A stretch of 64,000 bases of DNA from Lepus europaeus. Taxonomy: Eukaryota; Chordata; Mammalia; Lagomorpha; Leporidae. The position numbers and the translations under genes were made by a program. The stretch is from assembly GCF_033115175.1 (NCBI RefSeq), contig NC_084827.1:144949701-145013700 (forward strand). The letters are read 5' to 3'. The notes under the pieces were generated by a model, which saw only the letters and a list, made by a program, of their open reading frames with translations, was not told the origin of the DNA and did not search any database. Positions 12,328-22,527 of this stretch are shown here, piece after piece; the first letter of the stretch is position 1; each line of letters opens with the position of its first letter.

Positions 12328-15315
12328 CTTCCATCCACTGGCTCACTCACAAATGGCCACAACGGCTAGAGCTGAGCTGATCTGGAGCCAGGAGCTTCTT
12401 CCGGGTTTCCCACACAGGTGCAGGGGCCCAAGGACTTGGGCCATCTTCCACTGCTTTCCCAGGCCATAGTAGAGAGCTGGATTTAGAAGGGCAACCAGGA
12501 CACAAACCAGCGCCCATATGGGATGCTGGCACTGCAGGAAGTGGCTTTACCTGCTGTGCCACAGCACCGGCCCCAACATTTTTCACATTTCGGGTTGATT
12601 GTGTCCCTCCTACCCAGTTCTCAGGTCCCCTGTACATCACACAAAATCAGAAACAGCTTAACTAATGGAGATGGGTCCGAGCCTAGGAGTCCCCTGCAGG
12701 TCTTTTTCTCTTGCTTCACTCCAGTGTTGTTCTCTGTGTTTGTTTTCTCCAGAGGCTCTTCAAAACACCTTCGCTTCCCTGGGCTATGAAGTCCAGCCCT
12801 GCTCGGCTCGCCGTGTGGATGACGTAATCCGGACTCTTGGCCAAGTAGCCTGCATGCCCCAGCACCGAGACTATGACAGCTTTGTGTGTGTCCTGGTGAG
12901 CCGAGGATGCTCCCAGAGCGAGTTCGGAGTGGACGAGCATCACTCGGGGTTCCCTTTGCATGGCATCAGGAGGATGTTCACGGGGGACTCATGCCCTTCT
13001 CTCATAGGGAAGCCAAAGCTCTTTTTCATTCAGAACTATGTGGTGTCAGAGGGCTGGCGGGAAGACAGCAGCCTCCTGGAGGTGGACGGGCCGGCAGTGA
13101 ACACGGCGGAAGCCAAGGTCCCGCAGCCGAGACCCTCCCTGGTTCACCGGGAAGCTGACTTCTTCTGGAGCCTGTGTACCGCGGACGTGTCCCTGCTGGC
13201 TCGGGCCCCCAGCTCACGGTCCATGTACCTGCAGTTCCTCTCCCAGAAACTGGGCCGAGAAAGGTGAGCCCCGTGGAGGTGGCTGGGCCTGCACCATGTG
13301 CTTATGTCTTGCTCACACCACTATGCTGTGCTGATGCCCTTCTCTTCAATGAGAAAGAGAGATTTTTCCTTCCCCAGTAGGATTGCCTTAGGGATATGGT
13401 GTGGACGTGGCTTAACTTATGAATACGTCATGTAAGTTCATAATTTGGGTATTTTTCTTCAAAATTAAAAAGTTAAAAAATATTTGGGAGGCAAAGAGAG
13501 AGACAGATATTAACAGCACTCCTGTCTCTACAAGGTTCACTCCCCAAATGCCTGCAATAGCCGGGACTGGGCTGGGCTGGGCTGAAGCGGGGAGCTGGGA
13601 ACTCAACCCAGGCCCCCCATGTGGGAGGCAGGGACCCAATTACTTGAGTCAACATGACTGCCTCCCAGAGTGTACACGAGCAGGAAGCTGGGGTTAGGAG
13701 CAGAGCCGGGACTCGAACTAAGGTGCTCTGATATGGAATATGGGTATCCCAACCCGTATCTCAACAGCTGGGACAAATGCCTGTGCCCAGATCAAGACAT
13801 TTTTAATTTTTTTATTATGATAAAAGCAATTCAATCTACCTAGCAATTCATCCTACCTAGTCGAACTAACCTCTATTAACTAAGCCTTCTAGATTTTTTT
13901 GTGGATACCTGCACAGTCAGATATAATTATGGTTTTAAAGCCCAAGTGGAATCGTCTGTTACTTCGCCACCTGCTTTGAGTTTGCTTATTGGTTACATCA
14001 CACACATTTTTGCACATTGTGGGTCAGATTTCAAAAGCATCCTTTGAATGTCTCCAGAGTAACCCGTGACACAGCTATAGCTTAATTTGCTTGACCAATC
14101 TTCAATTGTTGGATAGTGTTTTGCCGTAGCAGAGAGCTGGGTCAGAAGGGGAGCAGCCGAGACGTGAACCGGTGCCCATATGGGATGTTGGCAATGCAGG
14201 CGGCAGTTTCACCCACTACGCCACAGCTCCCGCCCCCAAGTCTTGTTAGACACATTAGTTATCCCGCCCTCTTTCTGTGAGGTCTCACTTTTTGTGGTTT
14301 TAGTTACCTATGGTCAACCTCATGAGGCCTGAGAGCATTGAATGGAAAATCCCACAAAGAAGCAACTATAGGCTTTAAATGACTGATTATAGCATATTGT
14401 TATAATTCTTTTATTTTATTATTAGTTGTTGCTAATCTCTTACTTTGCCTTATTTATAAGTTAAACTTTATCATCAGTATGAATGTATGTATAAGACAAA
14501 AAACGTGGTCTACACAGTGCAGGGTTTGCTACCCTCTGTGGTTTCAGGCATCCACTGGCGCTCTTGGCTTGTGTTCCCCAGGGGATGAAGGGGGACTATT
14601 GTACACATTTTTAATGTTACTAGAACGAATTGTGTCAATGACCTGGTTTCCATTTAAGCTGACTGAAGCCACATGTACCTCAACTCTCAGATTAATTGGC
14701 TTGTTTCGTTGGTTCCTAATTACAATGTAGAGCGTCTCCAAGCTACTTATCAAATGCATTCTGGCTGTGGCTGTGAGGACCCCATGAATGGACCTTGTGG
14801 CCTTCTCTCCCCAGTCCCTCCAGGTGTGGCAGGGCAGGAACAGGGAGCCTGTAAAAGGATCAGCCCAGTCCTCCAAGGCAGATCCTCCATGGGCCAGTGG
14901 AATGATTGCCTTTTACATCCATCATGGGTTTGTGTAAGTGACCCAGGCTGCATATCACCTGGCTGCTGTGTCCACAGAGCGAAACTCAGTCTGTGGTCTT
15001 TGAGCCAGAGTGATGTCGGTTGTTGAGATCATTCACAGAGTGGCTTCTAGAGCATTTAAAAAGGCACAGTTTCAAAAACTTCACGCATGTCTGCTGACTC
15101 ATTTCACCCTAATGACAATCTGTCTTCTCGTTGGTATTTGCATGGCATTAAAGCTTCCCTTTCTTGTTGCCTCCAGGAATCGCCCACTCCTGGATCTCCA
15201 CGTTGAACTCAACAGCAAAGTGTATGATTGGAACAGTCGCGCTCCTGCTAAGGAGAAGTACCATGTCTGGCTGCAGCACACTCTGAGAAAGCAGCTCATT
15301 CTTTCTCACCAATGA
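1347..15315 (+). CDS. CFLAR: CFLAR (c-FLIP) 3' coding part, join of four exons
   Basis: c-FLIP long form is a cytosolic decoy of caspase-8/10. It joins FADD and procaspases at death receptors and restrains apoptosis. Join 1347-1393, 2027-2108, 12753-13263 and 15177-15315: all junctions keep frame with GT-AG sites, giving about 258 residues plus a split first codon. This is the length expected for the human protein (about 480 residues) downstream of the second DED. The product is the caspase-like p20/p10 region. Catalytic His is Arg (VSRG) and catalytic Cys is Tyr (QNYVV), the hallmark of c-FLIP rather than an active caspase. The LEVD-G processing site is kept. The DED exons lie left of the window, so the gene is partial here. 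CASP10 follows about 15 kb downstream on the same strand. Confidence 0.96.
1394..2026 (+). other. CFLAR: CFLAR intron, short
   Basis: Intron between the 47-nt and 82-nt exons. Non-coding. An open frame runs across part of it but has no family resemblance. No full-length SINE was seen. Confidence 0.7.
2027..2108 (+). CDS. CFLAR: CFLAR exon: start of the caspase-like domain
   Basis: Acceptor TTTCCAG ends at 2026. The exon reads HPPEERYRMQSKPLGICLII and on to DCTGNNV plus one base, matching human IPEERYKMKSKPLGICLII. Two donors are possible. GTAGGT at 2105 would leave phase 0 and break the next exon. GTACGT at 2109 leaves phase 1, so the split codon becomes Glu (G plus AG at 12753), giving NNVEALQNTF against human NETELLRDTF. 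The donor at 2109 is therefore chosen. The segment forms the first beta strand of the p20-like fold. Confidence 0.93.
3495..3720 (+). repeat. MIR-like ancient SINE
   Basis: Recognisable MIR core: TTGTGACTTTGGGTGACTT, then CTCAGTTTCTC, then AAAGTGGG and GATAATA spacing, then GGCTTAGAACCATGTTTGGC. Confidence 0.65.
3736..4078 (-). repeat. Old C-repeat SINE
   Basis: TTTATTTATTTTTGAAAA tail reversed at left, long GGGAGA/GAGA tract, then CAGGTCTCC, AGGAAGCTAGAATCAGGAGC and a diverged head at right. Older variant with an extra central block. Confidence 0.75.
5241..5566 (+). repeat. C-repeat SINE
   Basis: Intact head GGGGCTGGCGTTGTGGCACA, (TC)n then (TG)n, tail GAATAATAAACTATA. Imperfect flanking repeat AAAAATCTAGCCATG / AAAAATCTCCCATG. 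Confidence 0.9.
5583..5760 (-). repeat. MIR-like ancient SINE
   Basis: GTCCTCATAGACAATACTAT, GAGATAGGTGCTTGTGTCCA and CAAGCAGAGCAGTGAG follow the reverse MIR consensus. Confidence 0.55.
6013..6353 (-). repeat. C-repeat SINE
   Basis: AAAGATTTATTTTTATTTGAAA tail in reverse, 20 or more AG repeats, full core and head ending near GGTGCC. Confidence 0.88.
7008..7311 (-). repeat. C-repeat SINE
   Basis: TTTATTTATTTATTATTTGAAAGG, AG run, core GGTTCACTTCCTAAATGGCC, head GCCACAGCGGCAGCCCC. First of two same-strand copies separated by about 25 bases. Confidence 0.9.
7336..7650 (-). repeat. C-repeat SINE, adjacent second copy
   Basis: Starts CAGATTTATTTATTTATTTG and ends at AAAATGCTGGTCCCT. More diverged than the copy at 7008-7311. 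Confidence 0.88.
9347..9672 (-). repeat. C-repeat SINE inside the composite L1 unit
   Basis: Reverse tail AGAGATTTATTTATTTATTT, core, head CACAGCGCCGGCCC. It has no target-site duplication of its own that I can see; its tail merges with the poly(T) at 9332-9345. Confidence 0.88.
9917..10261 (-). repeat. C-repeat SINE inside the composite L1 unit
   Basis: AAAGATTTATTTATTTATTTG through head CACAACACTCACCCC, abutting the A run of the L1 3' end. Confidence 0.88.
10262..11135 (-). mobile_element. L1 lacking both ORFs (5' UTR joined to 3' UTR)
   Basis: 5' end matches the second L1 5' UTR in this window (AAGATGGCGGAATAGG, GCAGAGGAAACTC). From about 10.75 kb leftward it matches the L1 3' UTRs at 54.3-54.8 kb (AAGGCTTCC..GCCTTGGCA, TCAACAACAGGAG, CTCTGTCCTTAATG, TCTTCTGTATATAAAG). 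No ORF1 or ORF2 sequence lies between; the junction is somewhere near 10.75-10.9 kb. Confidence 0.75.
11290..11660 (+). repeat. Old interspersed repeat, family not assigned
   Basis: Runs GGCTCATGGTTCTGGAGGTC ... CATCTGGTGATGGCCTCTGG ... GATCACCTCCCAAGGGCCCA ... GGGGATTGCATTTCAACACA. The same ordered blocks recur at 52560-52925. Confidence 0.5.
12177..12201. repeat. CCCT microsatellite
   Basis: TCCCTCCC repeats leading into a CTTT-rich stretch beside the SINE tail. Confidence 0.8.
12236..12573 (-). repeat. C-repeat SINE
   Basis: Reverse tail AAGATATTATTTACTTACTT, AG run of about 40 bases, head CCACAGCACCGGCCCC. Ends about 180 bases before the CFLAR pseudo-protease exon. Confidence 0.9.
12753..13263 (+). 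CDS. CFLAR: CFLAR main caspase-like (pseudo-protease) exon
   Basis: A 511-nt exon with acceptor TTTTCTCCAG (ends 12752) and donor GTGAGC at 13264. It encodes the core of the pseudo-caspase fold. Arg (codon 12902-12904, in VSRG) sits where active caspases have His, and Tyr (13037-13039, in IQNYVV) where they have the nucleophilic Cys. The interdomain Asp of LEVD-G (13085-13087), cut by caspase-8 to give p43-FLIP, is present. HREADFFWSLCTAD near the C-terminal side is nearly identical to human. The block just after LGYEVQ is clearly diverged from human at unchanged length. No stop or frameshift. Confidence 0.97.
13465..13790 (-). repeat. Old C-repeat SINE
   Basis: GGTTCACTCCCCAAATGCCT, AGCCGGGACTCGAACTAAGG and a diverged head near 13790; little of the tail remains. 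Confidence 0.7.
14122..14238 (-). repeat. C-repeat SINE head fragment
   Basis: Only the 5' third is present: AGCAGAGAGCTGGGTCAGAA to GCCACAGCTCCCGCCCCC. The 3' two-thirds with tail are absent, unusual for a retroposon, which normally loses its 5' end. Confidence 0.8.
15177..15315 (+). CDS. CFLAR: CFLAR terminal coding exon
   Basis: Acceptor TTGCCTCCAG ends at 15176. AG from the previous exon plus G makes Arg, then NRPLLDLHVELNSKVYDWNS and on to WLQHTLRKQLILSHQ, with TGA at 15313-15315. This is the p10-like C-terminus of c-FLIP long (human ends KKLILSYT). A minus-strand SINE begins about 30 bases after the stop codon. Confidence 0.95.
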
Positions 15316-15977
15316 AAAGCCAAAAGCTGTTCTTAGTTCCATGTCCGAGAGAGCGAGAGCGAGAGCGAGAGCGAGAGAGAGAGAGAGAGAGAGAGATCTT
15401 TCATCCACTGGTTCACTCCCCAGATGGCTGCAACAGCTGGTGCTGCACCAATCCGAAGCCAGGAGTGAGGAGCTTCTTCCCGGTCTCCCATGTGGGTGTA
15501 GGGCCCAAGCACTTGGGCCATCCTATACTGCTTTCCCAGGCTATAGCAGAGAGCTGAATTGGAAGTGGAGCAGCTGGGACTCAAACTGGCGCCTATATGG
15601 GATGTTGGCACTGTAGGCGATAGCTTAACGTGCTACACCTCAGCACCCACCCAATATATTATATATTTTTAAAATTGGCTTTGATGGATGTGCATCTGTG
15701 TGCATTTATGTATGTTTTGCCACAGTTGTGTCACTGAGGGTTAAAAGAGTGGAAGGACAGTTTTCAGACTCCATGACCAGTTATTCCTACTTGAAAAGTT
15801 TTTTTGCTGTTGTTGTTTTAATGTAGGAAGGACCCTTGAGAGTTTCTTTACCTGTAGCCTGGGGACATGAGTAGGAAGTAATGTGTAGCCTACAGACATC
15901 AGTAGGAAGCCACTATATTTATTTATATTATGTTGTACTTTGATGTTTATATAAATTGCCAAGAAAATATAAATAAA
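15316..15977 (+). other. CFLAR: CFLAR 3' UTR with candidate poly(A) signal
   Basis: Sequence after the CFLAR stop up to the first good AATAAA (15972-15977). A minus-strand SINE occupies about 15345-15652, so roughly half of this minimal 3' UTR is repeat-derived. Use of this signal is inferred; a longer 3' UTR into the following 1 kb cannot be excluded. Confidence 0.5.
15345..15652 (-). repeat. C-repeat SINE in the CFLAR 3' UTR, tail missing
   Basis: Starts in GAGAGCGAGAGCGAG without the usual TTTATTTATTTGAAAG tail, then full core and head CTCAGCACCCACCC. Lies 30 bases after the stop codon. Confidence 0.88.
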
Positions 15978-16449
15978 ACTTGATAAATTTCACAGATTAA
16001 ACTTTTGTTTGTAAATATAAATGGAAATGTAATGATATACTTTATTCATTCATTCAAAAGCACAAGGCTAGTATATTGGATTTTCTTAAAGGTCTTAAAC
16101 ACATTGCATATAGATGAATGCATTTTTCCAATAATTACCTAATGATCAATACATTTGGTTACCAAAGTAAGTGTATACTGTGTTTGGCTTTATTTCTTAA
16201 TTTGCTTTATAGTCCTATTCTTTTGCAGGTTTACATTTCAAATTCTCTGAGGTTATGGCAGGCAGGAGTTGATAGTCTATAAACCAGAGATTAAGATACA
16301 AAATGTGATTGAATGTGTTCTACAAGTTGGCTTGGCTGAGTCCATCATCTGGTTAGATGAGCAGCTAGATTGTATCCATTACCTTGGGAGCTACCAACTG
16401 CTGAAATTATCCACTTTGACCCATCAGATATGCTTGATTTTTTTCCTGA

Positions 16450-16780
16450 TCTCATTCCTCTCATGTATTTTTAAAAAGATCTTATTGCATATATTTGAGG
16501 TTTGCAACGTGGTGGTGTGAGATACACAGATAGTATCTGTATAGTATCTGCTCCAGTGGGGAAGCACATCACATTTCTATGCTCTCATATCATTAATTCC
16601 TTGTGACAAGGACACCTGAATTCTATATAACAAGAATCCCTAATCCCATACAATTTTATTAACCTTAGTCCCCCTGTTATACTTTAGACCTTTAAACTTG
16701 TTCACTTTATTTGTATGTATTCTTATCAGAGTCTAACCTCTATACTTAAAAATAAAAAGTAATCATATGGTCTTTTGTAT
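16450..16780 (+). mobile_element. Old L1 3' UTR relic
   Basis: TTGAGGTTTGCAACGTGGTG, GTGACAAGGACACCTGAATT and TATTAACCTTAGTCCCCCTG follow the order of older mammalian L1 3' UTRs. Confidence 0.5.
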
Positions 16781-16984
16781 TATCTGAGCCTTGAATTCTG
16801 AAAATCTTTCACATTAATGTGCACCTTCTTGGCTCTGGATGATTAACTCTTTTATCATTCAAAGTATACAAGTAATGGAAGATGTAGCACAACACAAAGA
16901 TCTATTTTTAATGTTTGTTTAATCTCATTAACCAGGAAGTCCAGTGGTAGGGGGTAGTTGCTTTGTTGGTTGATTTATTGGCTC

Positions 16985-17295
16985 GGGGCTGGCGCCGTGG
17001 CTCAGTTGGTTAATCCTCTGCCTGTGGCGCCGGCATCCCATATGTGCACCAGGTTCTAGTCCCGGTTGCTCCTTTTCCAGTCCAGCTCTCTGCTGTGGCC
17101 CGGGAAGGCAGTGGAGGATGGCCCAAGTGCTTGGGTGCCTGCACTCGCGTGGGAGACCAAGAGGAAGCACCTGGTTCCTGGCTTCGGATCGGCATGGTTC
17201 CGGCCATGGTGGCCATTTAGGGGGTGAACCAATGGAGGGAGGACCTTTCTCTCTGTCTCTCTCTCTCACTGTCTATCTGTCAAAAAAAAAAAAAA
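16985..17295 (+). repeat. C-repeat SINE, A-tailed subfamily, with target-site duplication
   Basis: Head GGGGCTGGCGCCGTGGCTCA, TC block, pure A tail. Flanked by TTATTGGCTC at 16975-16984 and 17296-17305. Confidence 0.94.
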
Positions 17296-18729
17296 TTATT
17301 GGCTCCAATGATGTCATCAAGGACTTGATCTTTTTCACCTTTTCTCTCTGCAACCACATCATCTTGGCCTTGGTTTTCAGATTTGTCATCTAATGGCTTC
17401 AAGATGGTTATGGGTCCAAGTATGACATCCAAATGTCAGAAGAGAAAGCATGTCTTCCTTCTGTCTCAAGTTTAAAGGAAAATTTCCCCAGAAGTGCTCC
17501 TTCCCTTCACCTCTCATTGGCTACAGTCGCAAGATGTGTCCATCCTTAAACCAGTCACGGCAGGGGCTGTGGCGTGGTTGTGCTTGGCTTATATCAACAC
17601 AGATTCAGTTCCTTGGAACTGAGTAGAGATTCTGCCTCCCTGAGGTGCAATGGTCTTCACAAGCTGGGGTCCTGTGGGGAAGTTTGAAAAAGTGGGGCAT
17701 GGCACCTGCTGTAGGGTAGCAACCATAGTCATCCCAGAAGGGTGAGAACACCATAACATTGTTTAAACTGAAGCACACAACGATTTTTCCAACTTGCAGA
17801 GGAGATCAGCAGTAACACCAGGTGCAGCATGTGAACAACCAGTCTGATGAACTGATGTTCTTCAGAAATTAGAGCAAATGTTCGGAATGTGCAGCATGCA
17901 TTCCAGGGAAGGCATCCTACACCTCTCCCTGCTGTTTGTGAAGGTCATTGTCCTACCTTTCCAGCCCCGTCCTCTCCCTGCTGTGGCCCATGGTCCATAC
18001 CATGTCTTATCCCATCTGCCTGGCGTGGGGAAAATTTAGAGCATGGCAAATCAGCATCTTTGTTGCCTTTCCTTCCCTCTTTTTACACAATCATTTTTAA
18101 AAATTATGTTGTATTGTCTATTTCTTTACTTCTTCTTTTTTGATGTTGGATTCTGTTGTTTATTACCATCAAGCATCAGTCAGTCCCCCAATCCCAATGA
18201 GAAGAGTACTACTTGTAATTACTACTTGTAATTCTTTGTGATTTTTGCTCACTAGCATGTGGTATGGTGTGGAGGGAAGAGAGGTGGTGGTTTCAAGCTT
18301 AGGCTGACCGTGCCTCCCTTGCCTACCTCACAGAATTGTTCTGAGGCTGAAGTGAGAGATTCTTTATGACTACGTCTTGCTAAGACCATGCCATTAGCTC
18401 ACATTCTGGAGGGGCTGATTTGGAAGGGTGGAATCAAACATGGCATTGCAGATAGGATTTGGGTATGTTGAGATGGAATAGAGAATGTGTTGTGGGCGAG
18501 AAAACAAGTCAACTGAGGGACAAACAGTAATACAGGGCAAGCTGAAGAAACCTTGGATGTAACTTAGCACGTGTGAGGAGGTGTGAGTAGGAAGGTATGA
18601 GTTGCAGGCTGAGAGATGGCTGGAGTCAGAGGGTGGAGTGCCCTGAAGGTCCCCATCTTTTAACTTTAGCCCATCTTCATGTAAGTTATTTTTCTTATTT
18701 TAATAATAGAATCTTTGATTCTTTCTTTG

Positions 18730-18762
18730 CTTCTTAAAAATGCATTCATTTATTTGATGGGT

Positions 18763-18797
<35 letters not shown>

Positions 18798-19072
18798 TCT
18801 CATCTACTGGTTCACTGCCCAAATGCTCACAATGGACAAGGCTGGACTGGGTCAGAGCCAGGAGGTGGGGAAGCCAGGAGCTCAGTCCAGGTCTCCCACG
18901 TGGGTGACAGTGACCCAACTATTTGAATCATTAGCTCTGCATTCCAGGGTCCCCATTAGCAGGAAAGCCAGAATCAGGAGCCAGAACCAGCAGTCAAACC
19001 CAGGCCTTCCAATGTGGGACACAGGTGTGCTAGCTGGTGTCCTAACTGTCAGGCCAAATGCCTCCCTCCTTC
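18730..19072 (-). repeat. Old C-repeat SINE
   Basis: AG run, GGTTCACTGCCCAAATGCTC, GGTCTCCCACGTGGGTGACA, AGGAAAGCCAGAATCAGGAG and a diverged head AGGCCAAATGCC. Confidence 0.75.
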
Positions 19073-19234
19073 TCTGGAACTTTCTCTGGAGCTTTTGTAC
19101 ATGAGCACTTGATGATTAAATGCTTTTCTTACTTTTCACTGGGTATAGTTTTTAATTAAATATTTGAGATAAACTTAGAATTATATATAGATAAAAGAAT
19201 GAGTAATCCAGATTAAATAAAATGTTCTTTTAAA

Positions 19235-19262
19235 TATATATTATATATATATATATATATAT
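19235..19262. repeat. AT microsatellite
   Basis: TATATATATTATATATATAT-type run in an AT-rich stretch. Confidence 0.85.
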
Positions 19263-19529
19263 GAATCATATCATTTTAAGAGGCAGTACTCCTAAATAGT
19301 CATGTAAAAGAGATGAGGGGGTGAAACTATTTCAAACATCACAGTAGCCCTGCCCAATAACTAGGCAAATGTTCAGATGAAAGATTTCACTAGCTGAAGT
19401 TTTATGTAGGTGTCAAAATTTTATATCCATACATAAACATTATATATACACATAAAGTTTATATAGTATATATAAAATAAAATGTTATCTAAAATGAGAA
19501 CTTATATCAATTGAGCTGTTTTCAGCTCA

Positions 19530-19690
19530 TTTTACGTGAGCTATTTCATGTAATCCTCAAACCAGGTTTACGAGGTAGGTGTTATTGTCCTCGTTGTATT
19601 AGATGAAGAAAATGAGGCAAAGTGATATTGAGTAGCTTACATGCGGTCACCTTGCACCAGTATGTGAACTCAAGCTGTACAGAGTCGCTT
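19530..19690 (-). repeat. MIR-like ancient SINE
   Basis: ATGTAATCCTCAAACCAGGT, GAGGTAGGTGTTATTGTCCT, GAAAATGAGGCAAAGTGA and GTCACCTTGCACCAG match reverse MIR order. Confidence 0.6.
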
Positions 19691-20487
19691 CACTACACTT
19701 CGAATCACAATAACCAGTCCTTGGGGTGACTTCTACAAAGAATGTTACAGCACAGGAGATGCTCATACAATAATCTTCCCAGGACAAGCACCAAATATCA
19801 TATCCAGTACGTTTATAGTAACTATCCCTAAAATAAAAACGAAAAATTCCTTTCCTAGGTAAACAAAGTCTATAAGGCTGGCAGAAGTGTAATGGCTGTT
19901 TTTGCTTTTCTTTTCCAAATTCTCGTCTCTGTATTTGAGGATACTGCTGCCTATACCAAAGCCAAGCTCCTTCCATTTGAGTCTGAGTGTTGGGGGCTCA
20001 TTGCCAATGAAGCCACCTCTCTGTTCTTAGATTCCAGTTCATTCTAGCTCTAATTTTCTCCATGAATTGGCCTTGGTGGGGGTCTTGTGAACATTTCTTG
20101 TCTGCAGCGTTTGCAATGGAGCCTTTTCTCTTCTCAGACTCAAGCAGCAATTTTTCAGGATTAAGCACGTTTCTTGTGCCACCAAGAGGTCAGACTTTAA
20201 GGTCAGCCTTGTCAAATTGGCTCACTTTCCCTACTAGCCACTCTTCCTAGTTCTCTCTAGTCACAGAAACCCTGGCCACACTGTAGGGATAGCTGCGTGG
20301 TGAGTAGGAAGAAGCTTTGTTGGATGATGGTGTGAAGGCAGCACACCTGCCTCTGGACTTCTACAGGAGAGAACAACAGTGGGGGGTTATATTTCTCTTA
20401 ACCTAACTAGTCCAACTGATATTGTTGTTTGGTTAGAATGTATAAAATATGTGTGCATGTTGTAAATTTGAAAGAAAAATTTGTCTA

Positions 20488-20636
20488 GGGGCTGCCATTG
20501 TGGTGCAATGTGTTAAACCTCTACTTGCAATGAGTGCCGGTTGTGGCCATTTGGGGAGTGAACCAGTGGATGGAAGATCTCTCTCTCTTTCTCATTCAAC
20601 TCTTCTTTTTAAATAAATAAATCTTTTTAAAAATCT
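20488..20636 (+). repeat. C-repeat SINE with internal deletion
   Basis: Head GGGGCTGCCATTGTGGTGCA runs to GAGTGCCGGT and then jumps to TGTGGCCATTTGGGGAGTGA; about 190 bases of the middle are missing. TC block and AAATAAATAAATC tail are intact. Confidence 0.85.
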
Positions 20637-21189
20637 AGCAGATTATATTTATTTTCCAATTATTTTTAAATGTGTGTGCACTTAAAATCTGAGGTAACCT
20701 AAGTATTTAGCATGCATGATAACATTTTTATCTTTTTATGGGCTAGAGATGATCAATTAAGACATTATAGTGAAGTTTAAAATGTGTCCGCAGAGAAGTG
20801 TGACTGACAGGAAACTGTCATTCTAATGGAACCACTCAATTATAGATCAGCTTTTGGACTGGGTTTGTGGTGATGGCCGGTTCACAGTGAACAGGAGTTT
20901 GAAAGATAAATACATCAAGTTGAGAATGAAGAAGTTACATGAACCATGCACATGTGTTTAGTATGGTCAAGATGACACAAGAGGGACCAGTGCTTTTCCG
21001 TCCACAAGGCCTTGTTTCCCAAGCTGGTCCTCGCTTGCTTGCTGCAGCCCCCGTAGAGAAATGCAGGACTTCCAACAAGGCCATTGATGAAACGACTCAT
21101 CTTCCAGCCAGGAAACCACAGGGTCTCCTCTATTCCCTGGGACACTTTCTCTTCTTCCCTTTTTGGACTACTCCAAAGCTACAGGGCCT

Positions 21190-22195
21190 CGAGGCATTTT
21201 ATTTATCCAATCATCAGTTGATGGACATATAGGTTGATTCCATATTTTTGCTGTCAGGAATTGAGCTGCCATAAGCATGGGGGTGTGGTTATGTCTTTAT
21301 ATGCTGACTTTGTTTCCTTTGGATATATTCCTAGGGGTGGGATAGCTGGGTCATATGGTAGATCTATTTTTAGTTTTCTAAGGAACCACCATATTGTTTT
21401 TCCATAATGGTTATACCAATTTGCATTCCATCAATAGTGTATTAGGATACTTTCCTCTCTACAACGTTGCCAACATTTGTTAATTTTTGATTTTTTGGGT
21501 AATAGCCATTCTAACTAGAGTGAGGTGATTGATACCTGGTTGTGGTTTTCATTTGCATTTCCCTGGTGGCTAGTGATCATGAGCACTTTTTCATGTGTCT
21601 GTTGGCCATTTATATTTCTTCCTTTGAAAAACGTCCATATCCTTTGACCATTTCTTAACTGGATTGTTTGTTTTGTTGTTGTTGAATTTCTTGAGCTCCT
21701 TATATGGTCTGGATATTAATTCTTTATCAAATACATAGTATGCAATATTTTTTCCCATTCTGTCCATTGTAAGTTGTTAACACATTTGAATAAATCCCTG
21801 ACACAGCAGTTGCCTTTGTTTAACTTTGTAAGAAACCCCAAGATTGTATTTCTAAGTGGCTGTCCTACTTTTCAGAGTTCCTGTGGCTCCACATCCTTGT
21901 CAGCATTTGGTATTGTCAGTGTTGAAGATTTTACTGTTTTATTTTGTAATGCCCTGGTGGCATTTGATGATGAGCGTTTTTTCCTATGCTTATTTGCTTT
22001 CTGTCTTCTTTGTTGCAATGTCTATTCAAATACTTGTTCAGCAGCCTTTGCTGAAAATGCTATCTTCTTTATTGGATAGCCTTTGCTCCTTTTTCAAAAC
22101 TTAGTTGATTGTATTTGTGTGGGTCTATTCCTGCTCTATATTGTGTTCTACTTCAATTATTCTTCTCATCATACCATGTGATCTTCATTATAACA
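21190..22195 (-). mobile_element. L1 ORF2 3' half fragments
   Basis: Reverse strand shows the usual L1 ORF2 region: TAGCTGGGTCATATGGTAGA, CCATAATGGTTATACCAATT, GTTGTGGTTTTCATTTGCAT, CCCATTCTGTCCATTGTAAG. After about 21,780 a second, older L1 piece follows. Frames are broken; no functional ORF. Confidence 0.8.
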
Positions 22196-22196
22196 T

Positions 22197-22527
22197 TTTT
22201 TAAAAAAATTATTTATTTATTTGAAAAACAGAGCTACAGAGAGAGAGAAAGAGGGAGAGAGAGAGATATCTTCCATCTGCTGGTTCACTCCCCAAATGGC
22301 CACAGTGGCCAGGGCTGGGCCAGGTTGAAGCGAGGAGCCAGGAGCTTCATCTAGTTCTTGGGCATGTGTGGCAGGGGCCCAGACACTTGGGCCATCTTTT
22401 GCTGTTTTTCCCAGGCACATTAGCAGGGAGCTCAATCAGAAGTGGAACAACCGGGTTTCAAACTGGCACCCATATGGGATGAGGGCCCTGCAGGCCACAG
22501 CTTAACCTGCTGCACCTCAATGCTCAC
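22197..22527 (-). repeat. C-repeat SINE
   Basis: TTATTTATTTATTTGAAAAA tail in reverse, AG run, core, head CTCACCAGCCCC. Confidence 0.88.

Larger units (their letters stand above)
2109..12752 (+). other. CFLAR: CFLAR large intron
   Basis: A 10.6-kb intron holding eight C-repeat SINEs (one +, seven -), MIR-type relics, a composite L1 unit (9333-11135) and a relic of an older repeat near 11.3-11.7 kb. Stretches 2430-3490, 4080-5240, 6360-7000 and 7660-9310 hold nothing I can name. A G10 run lies near 4902-4911. Confidence 0.7.
13264..15176 (+). other. CFLAR: CFLAR last intron
   Basis: A 1.9-kb intron carrying an old minus SINE (13465-13790) and a head-only SINE fragment (14122-14238). The remainder is unassigned. 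Confidence 0.7.

Noticed and set aside
16985..17060. tRNA-like SINE heads as tRNA genes
   Set aside because: They keep only tRNA-derived promoter-like sequence (GGTTCTAGTCCCGG) and lack a full cloverleaf; they are retroposon heads.
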